From the NCBI GenBank assembly GCA_910583935.1, contig CAJTZM010000004.1, positions 33,938 through 97,937 of the forward strand: a DNA stretch of 64,000 nucleotides, in the 5' to 3' direction. This document shows, piece by piece, positions 16,877-26,081 of this stretch (the stretch's first letter is position 1; each line of letters begins with the position of its first letter). The DNA comes from an uncultured Oscillospiraceae bacterium (lineage in GTDB: Bacteria > Bacillota > Clostridia > Oscillospirales > Ruminococcaceae). The notes below the pieces were generated by a model. That model ran no database searches. It was not told the DNA's origin and saw nothing but the letters and a program-made list of their open reading frames with translations. A program made the position numbers and the translations under genes.

Positions 16877-18409
16877 TTAGACGGGAACAGCAACCTTGGT
16901 TGCCACGGCAAAGCTCTCGTCATGACGCAGCCCGATGTCTACGTTGTCGATAGCGCGAATGAGGGTCTGGTCGTTCTCAAAGGCAGACACGAGATTGCCC
17001 GCCTCGTCAGTCCACGAACCCTCGCGGCTGGTGTCGATTTCCAACGCACCCTGCTCACCAATGATGAGGTCGTTCCAGTTGCCGAAGATAATGCTGGTCT
17101 TGCCGCCGGTGGTTTCCAGCAGGTTGGTGGTCTTGTAGGGGTAGCCAACCAGTGTACCGTTCTCGTTCATCTCCTTGGCGAAGATGAAGCCGCCTACATT
17201 GTCGCGCAGGTTCTTGAAGAACTGCTCCACGCTGGTGTTGAACACAAAGCCCAAACCATCCGCATACACGTTGTTCTTCAAGACAGAGGCCACCATGAAA
17301 TTGGGGAACCCAGCGGTCAAAACGCCGGTGGAATCTGCATAGGCGGCGTCAAGGCTCGTCACGTCGATGCTCTGGACCGCCTTGTTGCGGATGATACCGA
17401 GGGGCTGGAACTCGCCGCCGGTGCCGAGCAGCGCACCGTAGTCCACGCCAAGAGCCATCTGCTTTGTGATGTCCTGCCCCACGATGACATCATTGTCAAA
17501 GTTGGTAGAACGCAGAAGGTCGTTGCTCATGGGGATGAGTGCGGTCAGCTTCTTAGCAGACAGCTTCAAATTGCCGAACTTGGGAGCGGTCTTGGGAATT
17601 GCGCGGTTCTCGCCGGTGAACATGGCGCGGGAGCCGGTCTTGATTTTGGGGATGTTCAGGTTGCCGTTCGCCATACCGAGCCGACGCGCACCCAGCGCAT
17701 AGATGACCGTGGCGGGGTACAGCAGCTCAATGATTTCGTTGGCGTAGACTTCCGGCACGAGGTAGCCACCATCGCTGGGGGAGGTTGCGGACAGAGCCTT
17801 GAACTCATGCGCCATCTCAGTATCGTTGAACTTGTGCTCAGCGGTATAAGCGGCCTTCTCCACGTCGCCGCCAGCGGCGTTGATACACTTCACAGCGCGA
17901 CCGAACATACCGTAAGCGGTCTTGCGGCGCTCCGGTGCAGACATACGCTCCATACGGGCCTTGAAGCCTTCGGGCTTTGCGCCGTCACGAGCCGCGCCAG
18001 TGGACATGAACAGGCTGGCGTACTTACGCTGCGCGGGAGCAGCAGGGGCAGGAGCCGCACTCTTACCTTCACTACCGCCGACAATAGGGGCCGCTTTGCC
18101 CTCATCACCACCATTGACAGGCGCGGGCTCGGCAACAGGCTCAAAAGCCTTGGAACCGGCGATAGCTGCCATGATTTTGTCGAGCAGGGCATTCCCTTCG
18201 TCGCCCTCGCCCTTGCCCTCATCAGGGTCGGAATCGGGGTTTGCGGCGGGGTCACTGTCCTCCATCTCAGCGATGACAGCGGAGAGCTCGGCGAGAATAT
18301 CTTCGTTCGTGATGTCATCCACGCTCTTACCGGCCTCGGTGAACTTGGCAGTCAGATTCGCAAATACCTTTGCGATGAGAGCCGCGAGCTGTTCTTTAGT
18401 CAGTTTCAT
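16877..18409 (-). CDS. Major capsid protein, HK97 fold
   Basis: 510 residues. The first 120 residues are helical and acidic then Ala/Pro-rich, and would act as an internal scaffold (delta domain) removed by the protease encoded just upstream. The mature coat from about 150 has HK97-type features: SDGGYLVPEVYANEIIEL, PKTAPKFGNLKLSAKKLTALIPMSNDLL, IVGQDITKQMALGVDYGALLG and GYPYKTTNLL. The precursor is longer than standard because of the N-terminal scaffold. Confidence 0.95.
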   Translation of the reverse strand: MKLTKEQLAALIAKVFANLTAKFTEAGKSVDDITNEDILAELSAVIAEMEDSDPAANPDSDPDEGKGEGDEGNALLDKIMAAIAGSKAFEPVAEPAPVNGGDEGKAAPIVGGSEGKSAAPAPAAPAQRKYASLFMSTGAARDGAKPEGFKARMERMSAPERRKTAYGMFGRAVKCINAAGGDVEKAAYTAEHKFNDTEMAHEFKALSATSPSDGGYLVPEVYANEIIELLYPATVIYALGARRLGMANGNLNIPKIKTGSRAMFTGENRAIPKTAPKFGNLKLSAKKLTALIPMSNDLLRSTNFDNDVIVGQDITKQMALGVDYGALLGTGGEFQPLGIIRNKAVQSIDVTSLDAAYADSTGVLTAGFPNFMVASVLKNNVYADGLGFVFNTSVEQFFKNLRDNVGGFIFAKEMNENGTLVGYPYKTTNLLETTGGKTSIIFGNWNDLIIGEQGALEIDTSREGSWTDEAGNLVSAFENDQTLIRAIDNVDIGLRHDESFAVATKVAVPV

Positions 18410-18429
18410 AATTAAATACCTCCTGTTGA

Positions 18430-19179
18430 TTAGGGGACAATCTCGAAAATCATCCCGGACAGATTTTTTGTTTCCTTGTTGGATTGCTGCTGTTTCTTGC
18501 CCTCATCAGGGTCCTCCGGTGCTTGGGCGGGCGGCTCCAAAAAGGGGCCAAGAATCTCGACAAGCTCCCGAACCACTGCGATGAAGGGTTTCAGAGTGTT
18601 GAGCCGTGCCTGAGTGAGCTTTCCTGCCTTTGCTTCAAGCCGGAGTTCTTCTGCGAGCGACTTGACATCATCAATCTTGGCTTGGTCGTTCATCGCCCAT
18701 GTGACAATGGAGACCTCCCACAACTTGATTTCCTTCAAGTAGCGGATGCCGGTTTTACTGTCAAACTCAAACTCCGTAGCATCGTAGCCGATGGACAGCT
18801 CATTTAGAACGCCATCGCGCATGAGCGTTAGAATCTCGCGCCCTTTCTCTGTGTTGCTGATTTTGCCTTTGATGAAAAGGCCCTTATCATCTTCACGCAG
18901 TTCAAGCGGCTTGCCAATAGGCAGGGCATAGCTCTCGTGCTGGGACAGAATTTTGATGCGGTCAAAGTCCTCAGTGATTGTCTTAGCGAACGCGCCTTTC
19001 TGTATTACATCATGCCCGCTGTCCTCGTTGCCAAAGACTGCGGCATAGCCAGAAAACTCTCCGCTTTCGTCGTCACCGGGATTCTCCAACGCAAACTTGA
19101 AAGACTTGTACTCGCGTGTTGCCGAAGAAGTGTCAGACTTCTGCTCTCTGCCGCCAGCTCGTTTTCCCTTTCTTGCCAT
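18430..19179 (-). CDS. HK97-family prohead protease
   Basis: 249 residues. The catalytic pattern of the S78 family is visible: GYAAVFGNEDSGHDVIQKGAF, ILSQHESYALPIGKPLELREDDKGLFIKG with the active-site His, and LNELSIGYDA with the Ser. After residue 170 a charged C-terminal tail ends in a Gln/Lys-rich linker. It would cleave the scaffold part of the capsid precursor. The order portal-protease-capsid is canonical. Confidence 0.93.
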   Translation of the reverse strand: MARKGKRAGGREQKSDTSSATREYKSFKFALENPGDDESGEFSGYAAVFGNEDSGHDVIQKGAFAKTITEDFDRIKILSQHESYALPIGKPLELREDDKGLFIKGKISNTEKGREILTLMRDGVLNELSIGYDATEFEFDSKTGIRYLKEIKLWEVSIVTWAMNDQAKIDDVKSLAEELRLEAKAGKLTQARLNTLKPFIAVVRELVEILGPFLEPPAQAPEDPDEGKKQQQSNKETKNLSGMIFEIVP

Positions 19180-19216
19180 ACGGTGTTCCTCCTTTCCTCA
19201 GAAGTTGGGGCTTATC

Positions 19217-21343
19217 TTAAAAACCGCCGTAGGTTAAGTAGCACCGGCAGTTAATAAGCTGTTCGGGGCGACCGTCCTCCGGGTCTCGCGGATAACGAAG
19301 CCCATTAGAGAACGTATCGTCGATGTTGACTGTTTCGCCTTCGAGAATAACGTGATTGACTTTGCCATGCGTTCCATCTCTTGGGTCAATCTGATTGCGG
19401 TGGTGCCACGTTTTAGTTGTCGCACCGGACGCTTTCATCATGTCAAACTGGCCTGTTGCAAGAGCCGTCATGGTCTCCTGACGGGCGATGAGCTTTGCCC
19501 TTGTTTGGGTCGTGCTCATTTCCGACAGGACTGCCTTCTGAATCTCTCGCTGGCTCTGTCCGCTTTCGACGCCCTTCGCAATGACATTGGCGATGCCGTC
19601 CCTTGTGGTTTGCTGAATGCCCACGATACGCTTTGCGCCGTTGACCTTTGCGGCAGACACAAACTCAGGCCGCTGGATTTCGGTGATGCCGTAGGCTTCT
19701 GCACTGACGATTTCGCCGTCCTCATACGCTGCTTTCCATATTGGCGTGAACAACTTCGTCAGCTTCTTTACCTCTGCGTCCCAATTTAGCAGACCTGCCG
19801 CTATACCTTCCGACAGTTTTACTTGTTCTGCCTCAGTCAAAGCGGCCCATTTCTCAGGGTCAAACGTCCCGTCATCGAGTAGATAATCTGCAAGCGGAGA
19901 CAGGAACGAAGGCGTATCAGCTTTTGATGTCAGGCCGATTGCCGCCTCCACAGCTTTCTGTTGTTCGGAGAAGTGGCGTGTTATTGCTGCCATGAACCTA
20001 CGCTCGCTTATGCGGGCTACTTGTTCCTCCTTACGGAGCATGGCTGAAATATTCACCCGCCGTCTGGACTTAATGCCCTTGGAATCAATGGTGTCCATCG
20101 GAATGATAGTATCCTCTTGAAACATCGCCTGTGTAACCGCCGCAGGGTCGTCGCCTTCGTTCAAGAACAGGTCGTTCACGCTGACTTTGAACACGTCCCC
20201 GCCCTCGGTATCAGGCAGGTCTAAAAGCTCGCGGGCTTCATTCTTGGTGAGCAGCCCTGCGTTGTAAGCGTCAAGGGCTTTGGCCTTATCAAACTCCTTG
20301 TCGAAGGGGATAACCGGGTCGTACCGCCACACGAGGCCGTCACCGAATAGCGGGAGCAGTTGCTTGTTAATGGCTTCTTCCCGCATACGAATACGGGGCG
20401 TGAGGACATTCTTAGCGTAGATGTACTGCGCGGAATCCGCAGTGGAGCGATTGCTGTTCTCGGTGATGCCCATGATTTCACGCGGTACGCCAAAGTGTTC
20501 CAGCACCGCGTCACGGAGTGCCACACGGCTTTCCACAAACCCAAGCTCACGAGTATCACTTGAGCCGAAGGTTTTCACGTCGATATTTCCGGTAAGCGCC
20601 GCCGCCTTATGGCTGTTCTCCACGCCTTTGTGCTTCTGGTTCCAGCGAGCCATGAAAGCCTCACTTTGTTCTTTCGAGGCATCCGGCATAAGAAATACAA
20701 CCGGAGGTAAAGCATCGTTGTAGAAAAAGCGCTTCTGGAACTTCGCTGCGTATTCGTCAATCTCAACCTCATCTGCGATGCTTTCCGCAATGCCAAGCCC
20801 GCGCATGAATGGGTCAAGTGGATTTAGCTGCTTCATCACAAACATATCATCCACCGGCACGTCCATCACCAACCCGCCGGGTGAAACGATTTGATATGTT
20901 GGACTGCCGAGGTGTGGGGTCATCTTGACCCAGTGCGGAGGGACGTTCCACAACTCGACGGGTCGGTCAAATTGATCCCGCTCAATGAGCAGGAATCCCT
21001 CGCCCACCAGCATAAGGTAGACTTCATGTAGCCGCCAGATAGCTGAACTCGTCATCTCATAAAGCGGGTTGGGTTGCTCCATGAACCGAAGGAAAGGATG
21101 GTCGGTAATTTCCGTCTCGGTGCCATCCTTTTCGATATACAGCAGCTTGCCGCTGCAATTCGCAAGGTCGTTGGCAATTCGGTCCACAACTGCTAAACGT
21201 GGGCTCTTGGAGAACATATCCAGCCATTCGGCAGTATTCAAAGAGGGCGGTCTTGCCCAACGCGATACGAAGCGGTTCTGGTCTTTCCCAGTGTACTGCT
21301 CGCGCACCTTGCGCTTTCCTGTAAAGATTTCAAATATACTCAT
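19217..21343 (-). CDS. Portal protein fused to a MuF-type minor head domain
   Basis: 708 residues from the ATG at 21343 (MSIFEIFTGKR), which has GAGGTG upstream; an ATG four codons earlier overlaps the terminase stop but lacks a site. Residues 1-420 are an HK97 gp3-type portal (FLRFMEQPNPLYEMTSSAIWRLHEVYLMLVGEGFLL, GFVESRVALRDAVLEHFGVPREIMG). Residues about 560-708 are a MuF/gp7-type domain (ARQETMTALATGQFDMMKASG, then RDGTHGKVNHV and RPEQLINCRCYL). The fusion puts both injection-vertex functions in one protein. Confidence 0.92.
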   Translation of the reverse strand: MSIFEIFTGKRKVREQYTGKDQNRFVSRWARPPSLNTAEWLDMFSKSPRLAVVDRIANDLANCSGKLLYIEKDGTETEITDHPFLRFMEQPNPLYEMTSSAIWRLHEVYLMLVGEGFLLIERDQFDRPVELWNVPPHWVKMTPHLGSPTYQIVSPGGLVMDVPVDDMFVMKQLNPLDPFMRGLGIAESIADEVEIDEYAAKFQKRFFYNDALPPVVFLMPDASKEQSEAFMARWNQKHKGVENSHKAAALTGNIDVKTFGSSDTRELGFVESRVALRDAVLEHFGVPREIMGITENSNRSTADSAQYIYAKNVLTPRIRMREEAINKQLLPLFGDGLVWRYDPVIPFDKEFDKAKALDAYNAGLLTKNEARELLDLPDTEGGDVFKVSVNDLFLNEGDDPAAVTQAMFQEDTIIPMDTIDSKGIKSRRRVNISAMLRKEEQVARISERRFMAAITRHFSEQQKAVEAAIGLTSKADTPSFLSPLADYLLDDGTFDPEKWAALTEAEQVKLSEGIAAGLLNWDAEVKKLTKLFTPIWKAAYEDGEIVSAEAYGITEIQRPEFVSAAKVNGAKRIVGIQQTTRDGIANVIAKGVESGQSQREIQKAVLSEMSTTQTRAKLIARQETMTALATGQFDMMKASGATTKTWHHRNQIDPRDGTHGKVNHVILEGETVNIDDTFSNGLRYPRDPEDGRPEQLINCRCYLTYGGF

Positions 21344-21351
21344 TCTGCACC

Positions 21352-22803
21352 TCATCCAAAGGAGAAGCTAAACTCCGGTTTTTCAACTTCAAGCTCCAAA
21401 TAGGCGTTTGCCGAAGCGTCAACCATGTCTTTCAGCTTGCCAATAGGGAAGTTTTCAAGCTGTCGAAAGTAATCATCGTTCCACTCCGCAACCTTGACAT
21501 CCACGTTCCCTGCAAGCCACTGTGAGGAAAACGGCTCGGCGCGTGTGACCTTATCGCCGCTTTCCAAGGCAACCGAAACGGTATAACCGCCAAGCATACG
21601 CACAAAGCTCTGCGCTTGGTCTTTACCGGCCTGTCCGGGGTCTTGCGGCAGACGCACCGTCACGTTGCCGTAGAGGGCGTTGTCACTGGCGGCTGTGGTC
21701 TTAATCAGCTTACGCACGTCAGCGCCGTTCTCGCGGACATTGATGACATCGGCGACAAATATTCTGCCGTTCCGACGTTTACCCATCAGAACACCGGCGG
21801 TGTAGGCGCTGTCATCGCCTCGTGCGGAGCCACGCCGCGCCGGACCCTCCATGTCCTCTAACTCGCCGGGAGCGGTAGCTGCAAGGTCCCACGCTCTGAC
21901 CCACTTGACTATATCCGTAGGAACAGCAGACAGCGGGTTGACTTTGGACCGCTTGAAGTAGTGGCCCGCAGACCTGCGGATTTTCCAGTTACCATTGAGC
22001 AGCTGCTCTTGGTCGAACTCGGACATGGCCTTTAGAGAGCCGATATAACCGGGGTCGTGCTTCATCAGGACTTTATTATCAGTAACTTTTGCACTGATGA
22101 ACGTAACGGACTTGACCTCGTTGCGTTCCTCGAATGTGCGCAAGTCGAAGGTTTCCCACAGTTCCTCTCGTGTATCTGCCCAATGCGTGACATTGTTTTT
22201 GCGGACGAAATACCGCAGCTTACCGCACTTGCTTTCGTCAGCATAGCCCGTCTCTGGGTCAATCCACCAGTCAATAAATTTAGCCACCCAACTTTCCCCA
22301 TCAGGATTGCAGGTGGCTCGAATGTATGGTGTAACGCCACAGGTCGAACGATTACGAGAGAACATATAGAAAAACTGGCTCTCCGTGAAGTGAACCAGCT
22401 CATCAAACATCAGCAGAGGTATCTGAGCGCCTTGGTAGTTATACTTCTCCTTCTCATAGAACATATAGGCGAAAGTAACCTTTGCGCCAGATGGGAACCT
22501 CCACTGGATGCTTGGTGTCAGTACACTTGTTGCGCCAAGATTTGGGTAGATTTCTTGGCTGGTGGCATAAAGACCGCCAGCGTTCATTATCTGCGGTCTG
22601 GACTGCCGGAATATGACGGCCTCAAAACGGGGGTTGTTGATATGCCGTAGACATTCGAGCAGCAGGGCGTAGGTCTTGCCGCCACCTGCTGCGCCGCCAT
22701 AAATACAGATATCCGCAGGGGACCGCAGAAATAGCTCTTGTTTGCCCGCTTGCGGGCGTATGATTCGAGGCTGGCTCGCAGTCTCGGTTTTACTTCTTCC
22801 CAT
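21352..22803 (-). CDS. Terminase large subunit
   Basis: 483 residues. The ATPase has Walker A GGAAGGGKTYALLLE near residue 36 and Walker B LLMFDE near 138. The C-terminal RNase-H-like nuclease has the expected acidic residues in VRAWDLAATA and DDSAYTAGVLMG. It pumps DNA into the prohead and cuts concatemers. It overlaps the small subunit by 14 nt and touches the portal gene. Confidence 0.96.
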   Translation of the reverse strand: MGRSKTETASQPRIIRPQAGKQELFLRSPADICIYGGAAGGGKTYALLLECLRHINNPRFEAVIFRQSRPQIMNAGGLYATSQEIYPNLGATSVLTPSIQWRFPSGAKVTFAYMFYEKEKYNYQGAQIPLLMFDELVHFTESQFFYMFSRNRSTCGVTPYIRATCNPDGESWVAKFIDWWIDPETGYADESKCGKLRYFVRKNNVTHWADTREELWETFDLRTFEERNEVKSVTFISAKVTDNKVLMKHDPGYIGSLKAMSEFDQEQLLNGNWKIRRSAGHYFKRSKVNPLSAVPTDIVKWVRAWDLAATAPGELEDMEGPARRGSARGDDSAYTAGVLMGKRRNGRIFVADVINVRENGADVRKLIKTTAASDNALYGNVTVRLPQDPGQAGKDQAQSFVRMLGGYTVSVALESGDKVTRAEPFSSQWLAGNVDVKVAEWNDDYFRQLENFPIGKLKDMVDASANAYLELEVEKPEFSFSFG

Positions 22804-23221
22804 TTTGCCCGCTCACCTCCGAATCCTTTTCGGGTAGATAAATCTGGACAGGAGCCTGAACGGAAACAGGCGTTCCGGTAATCTTGGCTTCAATGGCTTT
22901 CCGGTCGTTAAAGAAGTCGCCGCCATACACCTTTAAGGCATAAATGATGGCGGTCGTGTCACCGCTCGAAACTCTTTCCATTAGCTTGTTTTGGCACATA
23001 GCCACAACAGAAAGACGGCCTGTTTCGATTGCCTTCTTTAGTGCGGGGTGCTCTTTCTGCAATTTCTGTAAGGTTCGCCGCGTAATGTCGAAAACACTGG
23101 CAATTTCCTCCATCGACTTTCCCTGCATAGACAGGGATTGAATGATGGCAAGATTATTCTCTACGTCACCAGATTCTACCCACTGCTCAAACAAGTCCTT
23201 TCTTTTCTTATCATTAGTCAT
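22790..23221 (-). CDS. Terminase small subunit, putative
   Basis: 143 residues. A helix-turn-helix region (MQGKSMEEIASVFDITRRTLQKLQKEHPALKKAIE) and the position directly before the large terminase support this call. The central part (QNKLMERVSSGDTTAIIYALKVYG) resembles small terminases that recognise packaging sites. It overlaps the ParB-methyltransferase gene by 8 nt and the large subunit by 14 nt, so all three should be co-translated. Confidence 0.85.
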   Translation of the reverse strand: MTNDKKRKDLFEQWVESGDVENNLAIIQSLSMQGKSMEEIASVFDITRRTLQKLQKEHPALKKAIETGRLSVVAMCQNKLMERVSSGDTTAIIYALKVYGGDFFNDRKAIEAKITGTPVSVQAPVQIYLPEKDSEVSGQNGKK

Positions 23222-24608
23222 ACCTCTCCGCTACCTTCGCTATCAGAGCGTCCATGAGCCCCCGGTGCTTGTTGTGGTGGAACCCGCCGGGATACTCGAT
23301 ATTCAGCTCTTTTTCCAAGTATTCCTCGTAGTGCTCACGCGAGAGCTGCTTTGGCGTGGCACACGCACAGTAAATAGTGTTGGCTGTGCAGCGCAGCACC
23401 TTCACATCCTCGAAAAACTGTTCCAACAGGGCGGTGTAGCTTTCGCGGGTGTGGAATTTCTGTTTGAATGCGATGCCGTTGGCGATGCTCAGCGCATAAT
23501 TGTTTTCATCAAGGCAGTACAGCGCAATACCCTTTCCAATGCTGTTGCTCTTTTGGTCGTAGGAGCGCGTCACCCCTTCGAGATTACGGGTACAGGTAAT
23601 TAGCGTACCTGTCGCCTTTAGGGTGGCGTTGCAGAGCGTGAGCACTGCCTTTTCAAACTCGTCATCAACGATGGAGTTAATGACGAACTCCAAGATGCAG
23701 TAATCGAATAAGCCGTTGGCCTTGACTGTCTTTTCCGCATCAAGGATGTTGGCGATAATGCCCTTCATGTCAAGGCTGTTTGAGCCTTTCGCCATAAGGG
23801 ACGGCTCGTAAGCGTGAATGTCGTAGCCCTGAGATTTAAGCATCTTCATATACGCCATGCGCCCCGCACCAACATCAATAATGCTGTCGGTCTTTTGGAG
23901 GCGAGGAATCAGGATGTCCTCGTACAGAGAGGACGTGTTCTGTCGCCGCCCGTCTGTGCTCCTGCGCCGGAGCTGGGCCTTGAACTGGTGGTATGTCTTG
24001 ATGCCGAGGTTATCAAAGTTGTACTTGCCATACTCGATGCCGATGCACTCCAAGAACTCTTGAACATCCTCATTCGGAATGGAATACGCCAGCACACCAA
24101 AGCCCATCTTTTTAGCGCAGTAGGCATACTCAGCGTTCAGGATAACAACGCCATCCCCGTCAGTCACCACGCTGCCCCACTCGTTGTACTGCGACAGGAG
24201 CCGCGTAATCTCGGAGCAGATGAGCAGGTTTTTCGGCTCATTCTCCACCCTGATTTTTGCAGAGGGGCAGTAGTGGTACGCCCCGACCTCGTATTCTTCG
24301 AGGTGGACCCTGTTTTGGCTGGTTTCGATGGAGTTGTGCAGAAGGTTGAAATGAATCTCATCCTGCACATTCGGAGTGCTGATGCGGACACAGGGCAGCG
24401 TAGGCATCCCGATGGCTTCTGCCGCCTTTTTCCGCTGGTGGCCCGCAACAATGACGTTGTTGGAGGCGTTGACAATCAGGGGCTTTACCATGCCAAACCG
24501 CTTGATGCTGTATTGCAGCTTCTCCAATGCACCCTCCGTAATAACACGGGGGTTGTATGTTGAGCCTGTTACTTCGCTGGTCGGAATGTTTTCAATGAAA
24601 TCAATCAC
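23214..24608 (-). CDS. ParB-like nuclease domain fused to a SAM-dependent methyltransferase
   Basis: 464 residues from the GTG at 24608, which has AAGGAG 9 nt upstream; the longer frame lacks a site. Residues about 5-90 are a ParB N-terminal domain (YNPRVITEGALEKLQYSIKRFG, VNASNNVIVAGHQRKKAAEAIG). The middle carries ParB-like helices. Residues about 240-390 are a Rossmann methyltransferase with motif I DSIIDVGAGRMAYMKML and acidic motif II HAYEP. ParB-methyltransferase fusions occur in phages beside terminases and may modify phage DNA. Its target base or substrate is not known from sequence. Confidence 0.8.
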   Translation of the reverse strand: MIDFIENIPTSEVTGSTYNPRVITEGALEKLQYSIKRFGMVKPLIVNASNNVIVAGHQRKKAAEAIGMPTLPCVRISTPNVQDEIHFNLLHNSIETSQNRVHLEEYEVGAYHYCPSAKIRVENEPKNLLICSEITRLLSQYNEWGSVVTDGDGVVILNAEYAYCAKKMGFGVLAYSIPNEDVQEFLECIGIEYGKYNFDNLGIKTYHQFKAQLRRRSTDGRRQNTSSLYEDILIPRLQKTDSIIDVGAGRMAYMKMLKSQGYDIHAYEPSLMAKGSNSLDMKGIIANILDAEKTVKANGLFDYCILEFVINSIVDDEFEKAVLTLCNATLKATGTLITCTRNLEGVTRSYDQKSNSIGKGIALYCLDENNYALSIANGIAFKQKFHTRESYTALLEQFFEDVKVLRCTANTIYCACATPKQLSREHYEEYLEKELNIEYPGGFHHNKHRGLMDALIAKVAERYD

Positions 24609-25476
24609 GGTTCTCAACTCCTTCCAGCAGATATGCGGCAAAACTCTTGCTCCCGATTGCGCCGCTGTCAATGAACTCGGCATACTTGGCGTTCAGCCGG
24701 TCGAGCTCTACTTGCGAGATAAAGAACTGCACCTCGCCGAAGCGGAACTGAATGAGCGCCGGAGCTCTGCCGGTCGTTCTCGGAGGTTCGGGTGCGGCAG
24801 GGGCGTGAGCCTCTGTGCCACCCTCTGCCCTCAGTATAGGGGTTGCGGCAGGACTGCCACTTGCGGGAGCCTCCCTGTTATCAGCGGGGTTATCGAAGCG
24901 GGGAGGGGTGTTGTCGGCGACGGGCGCAGCGGCCTCGTCCTCGTCAGAACCATCCTCGTCCTCATAACTGTCGTTGACCTCGCTCTCAGGCGGGTGAACC
25001 GTGCTAACCGGTGGCTTCTTGGGCCGCTCTCCTTCGCCCATGAAGTTGAAGGTGGGAATGCGGATTTCGGCCTGTTCTGGCTCAATGTCAAAGACCTCCG
25101 CAGAAAGCTCAAAGCGTTCGAGCAGAAGCTGGTTCTTTTCCAGCGTCAAATCGACACACGCCAACTCATCTTTCAGCTTCTCGAAATCCCAATCGCTGTA
25201 CTCGCTGGTCTTATTATCAACCAAGCGGAACAGGTTGATTTGTTCCTCCGTCAACTCATCTGCGATGATGCAGGGGATGGTCTGGATTCCAAGCTCACGA
25301 CAAGCACGAACACGGGTGTGTCCTGCCACGATGACGTAGTTTACGTCGATGACAACAGGGAACAGGAACCCGAACCGCTGAATGCTGTACTTGACCTTCT
25401 CAACAGCAAGGTCATTGTTGCGCGGATTGTTTTCGTACTCTCTCAGCCGCGCTGTCGAAACTTCTCTGAGATTCAT
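24601..25476 (-). CDS. ParB-like nuclease domain protein with disordered linker
   Basis: 291 residues. Residues 1-120 are a ParB/sulfiredoxin-type domain: YENNPRNNDLAVEKVKYSIQRFGF, VIVAGHTRVRACRELG, then LFRLVDNKTSEYSDWDFEKL. Residues about 145-235 are acidic then Pro/Ala-rich and probably disordered. The C-terminal 50 residues (FRFGEVQFFISQVELDRLN) form a second small domain. It overlaps both neighbours by 4-8 nt. The fold is clear but the biochemical role is unknown. Confidence 0.82.
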   Translation of the reverse strand: MNLREVSTARLREYENNPRNNDLAVEKVKYSIQRFGFLFPVVIDVNYVIVAGHTRVRACRELGIQTIPCIIADELTEEQINLFRLVDNKTSEYSDWDFEKLKDELACVDLTLEKNQLLLERFELSAEVFDIEPEQAEIRIPTFNFMGEGERPKKPPVSTVHPPESEVNDSYEDEDGSDEDEAAAPVADNTPPRFDNPADNREAPASGSPAATPILRAEGGTEAHAPAAPEPPRTTGRAPALIQFRFGEVQFFISQVELDRLNAKYAEFIDSGAIGSKSFAAYLLEGVENRD

Positions 25477-26000
25477 TCTGCGTCACCTCCTGTCAACCAC
25501 ATCACAAAGCCGATGTAGGTCTTGTGTTTTTCGATGTACGCGTCGTAGACCGCTTTGAGCCGACTAAATTCGTCCTCTGTAATCGGCATTTGGTTACTGC
25601 CGAAGATGAGGAATTTATTCTCCTTGAAGAATTTCTGGTCTTGGCTGGGGGTAAAGAATGTGGTCTTGAAACCGAGGTTGATGCCCGACAGCTCTTTATG
25701 GAGCTTGCCAACGTCCCACGTTGCGTACTCATGGCTCTTGTTGTCCACGATACGAGCAAGTTTCGCATCCTCATCTGACAGGTCAGTAACGACGCAGGGA
25801 ACTTCCTCCATCCCTAACTGTATTGCGGCTTTCAGTCGCGTGTGACCGGAGATGATGACGTTGTTGGCATCAATCGTAATCGGGTTTAGGAATCCGAATT
25901 GCTTGATACTGTCAGCAACCTTCGCTACCGCAGCGTCATTCCGGCGAGCGTTGTTCTCGTACATAACGAGCTCGTCAACGCGTTTGTTAATGACTTGCAT
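25473..26000 (-). CDS. ParB-like nuclease domain protein, short
   Basis: 175 residues. The N-terminal 110 residues are a ParB N-terminal domain (YENNARRNDAAVAKVADSIKQFGFLNPITID, VIISGHTRLKAAIQLG, then ARIVDNKSHEYATWD). The C-terminal 65 residues (QMPITEDEFSRLKAVYDAYIEKHK) resemble the C-terminal segment of the next gene. It appears to be a paralogue of its neighbour. Three such genes in a row just before terminase is unusual. Confidence 0.82.
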   Translation of the reverse strand: MQVINKRVDELVMYENNARRNDAAVAKVADSIKQFGFLNPITIDANNVIISGHTRLKAAIQLGMEEVPCVVTDLSDEDAKLARIVDNKSHEYATWDVGKLHKELSGINLGFKTTFFTPSQDQKFFKENKFLIFGSNQMPITEDEFSRLKAVYDAYIEKHKTYIGFVMWLTGGDAE

Positions 26001-26028
26001 TTTCTTGTCCTCCTTGTGATGTGCATAG

Positions 26029-26059
26029 AAAAAGAGAGCCAGTCAACTGACCGGCTCTC
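26029..26059 (-). terminator. Rho-independent terminator between metK-like and ParB genes
   Basis: Arms 26034-26045 and 26048-26059 form a 12-bp stem with one G-T pair and a 2-nt loop. On the minus strand it is followed by TTTTT. It would end transcription coming from 28.66 kb before the ParB and terminase genes unless read through or antiterminated. Confidence 0.75.
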
Positions 26060-26081
26060 ACTTTTCTCCGGTATTGAGTTT

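Noticed and set aside
16922..18415. Plus-strand open frame of 497 codons opposite the capsid gene
   Set aside because: Shadow of the capsid gene; high GC and codon bias leave the antisense frame open. The protein resembles no family.
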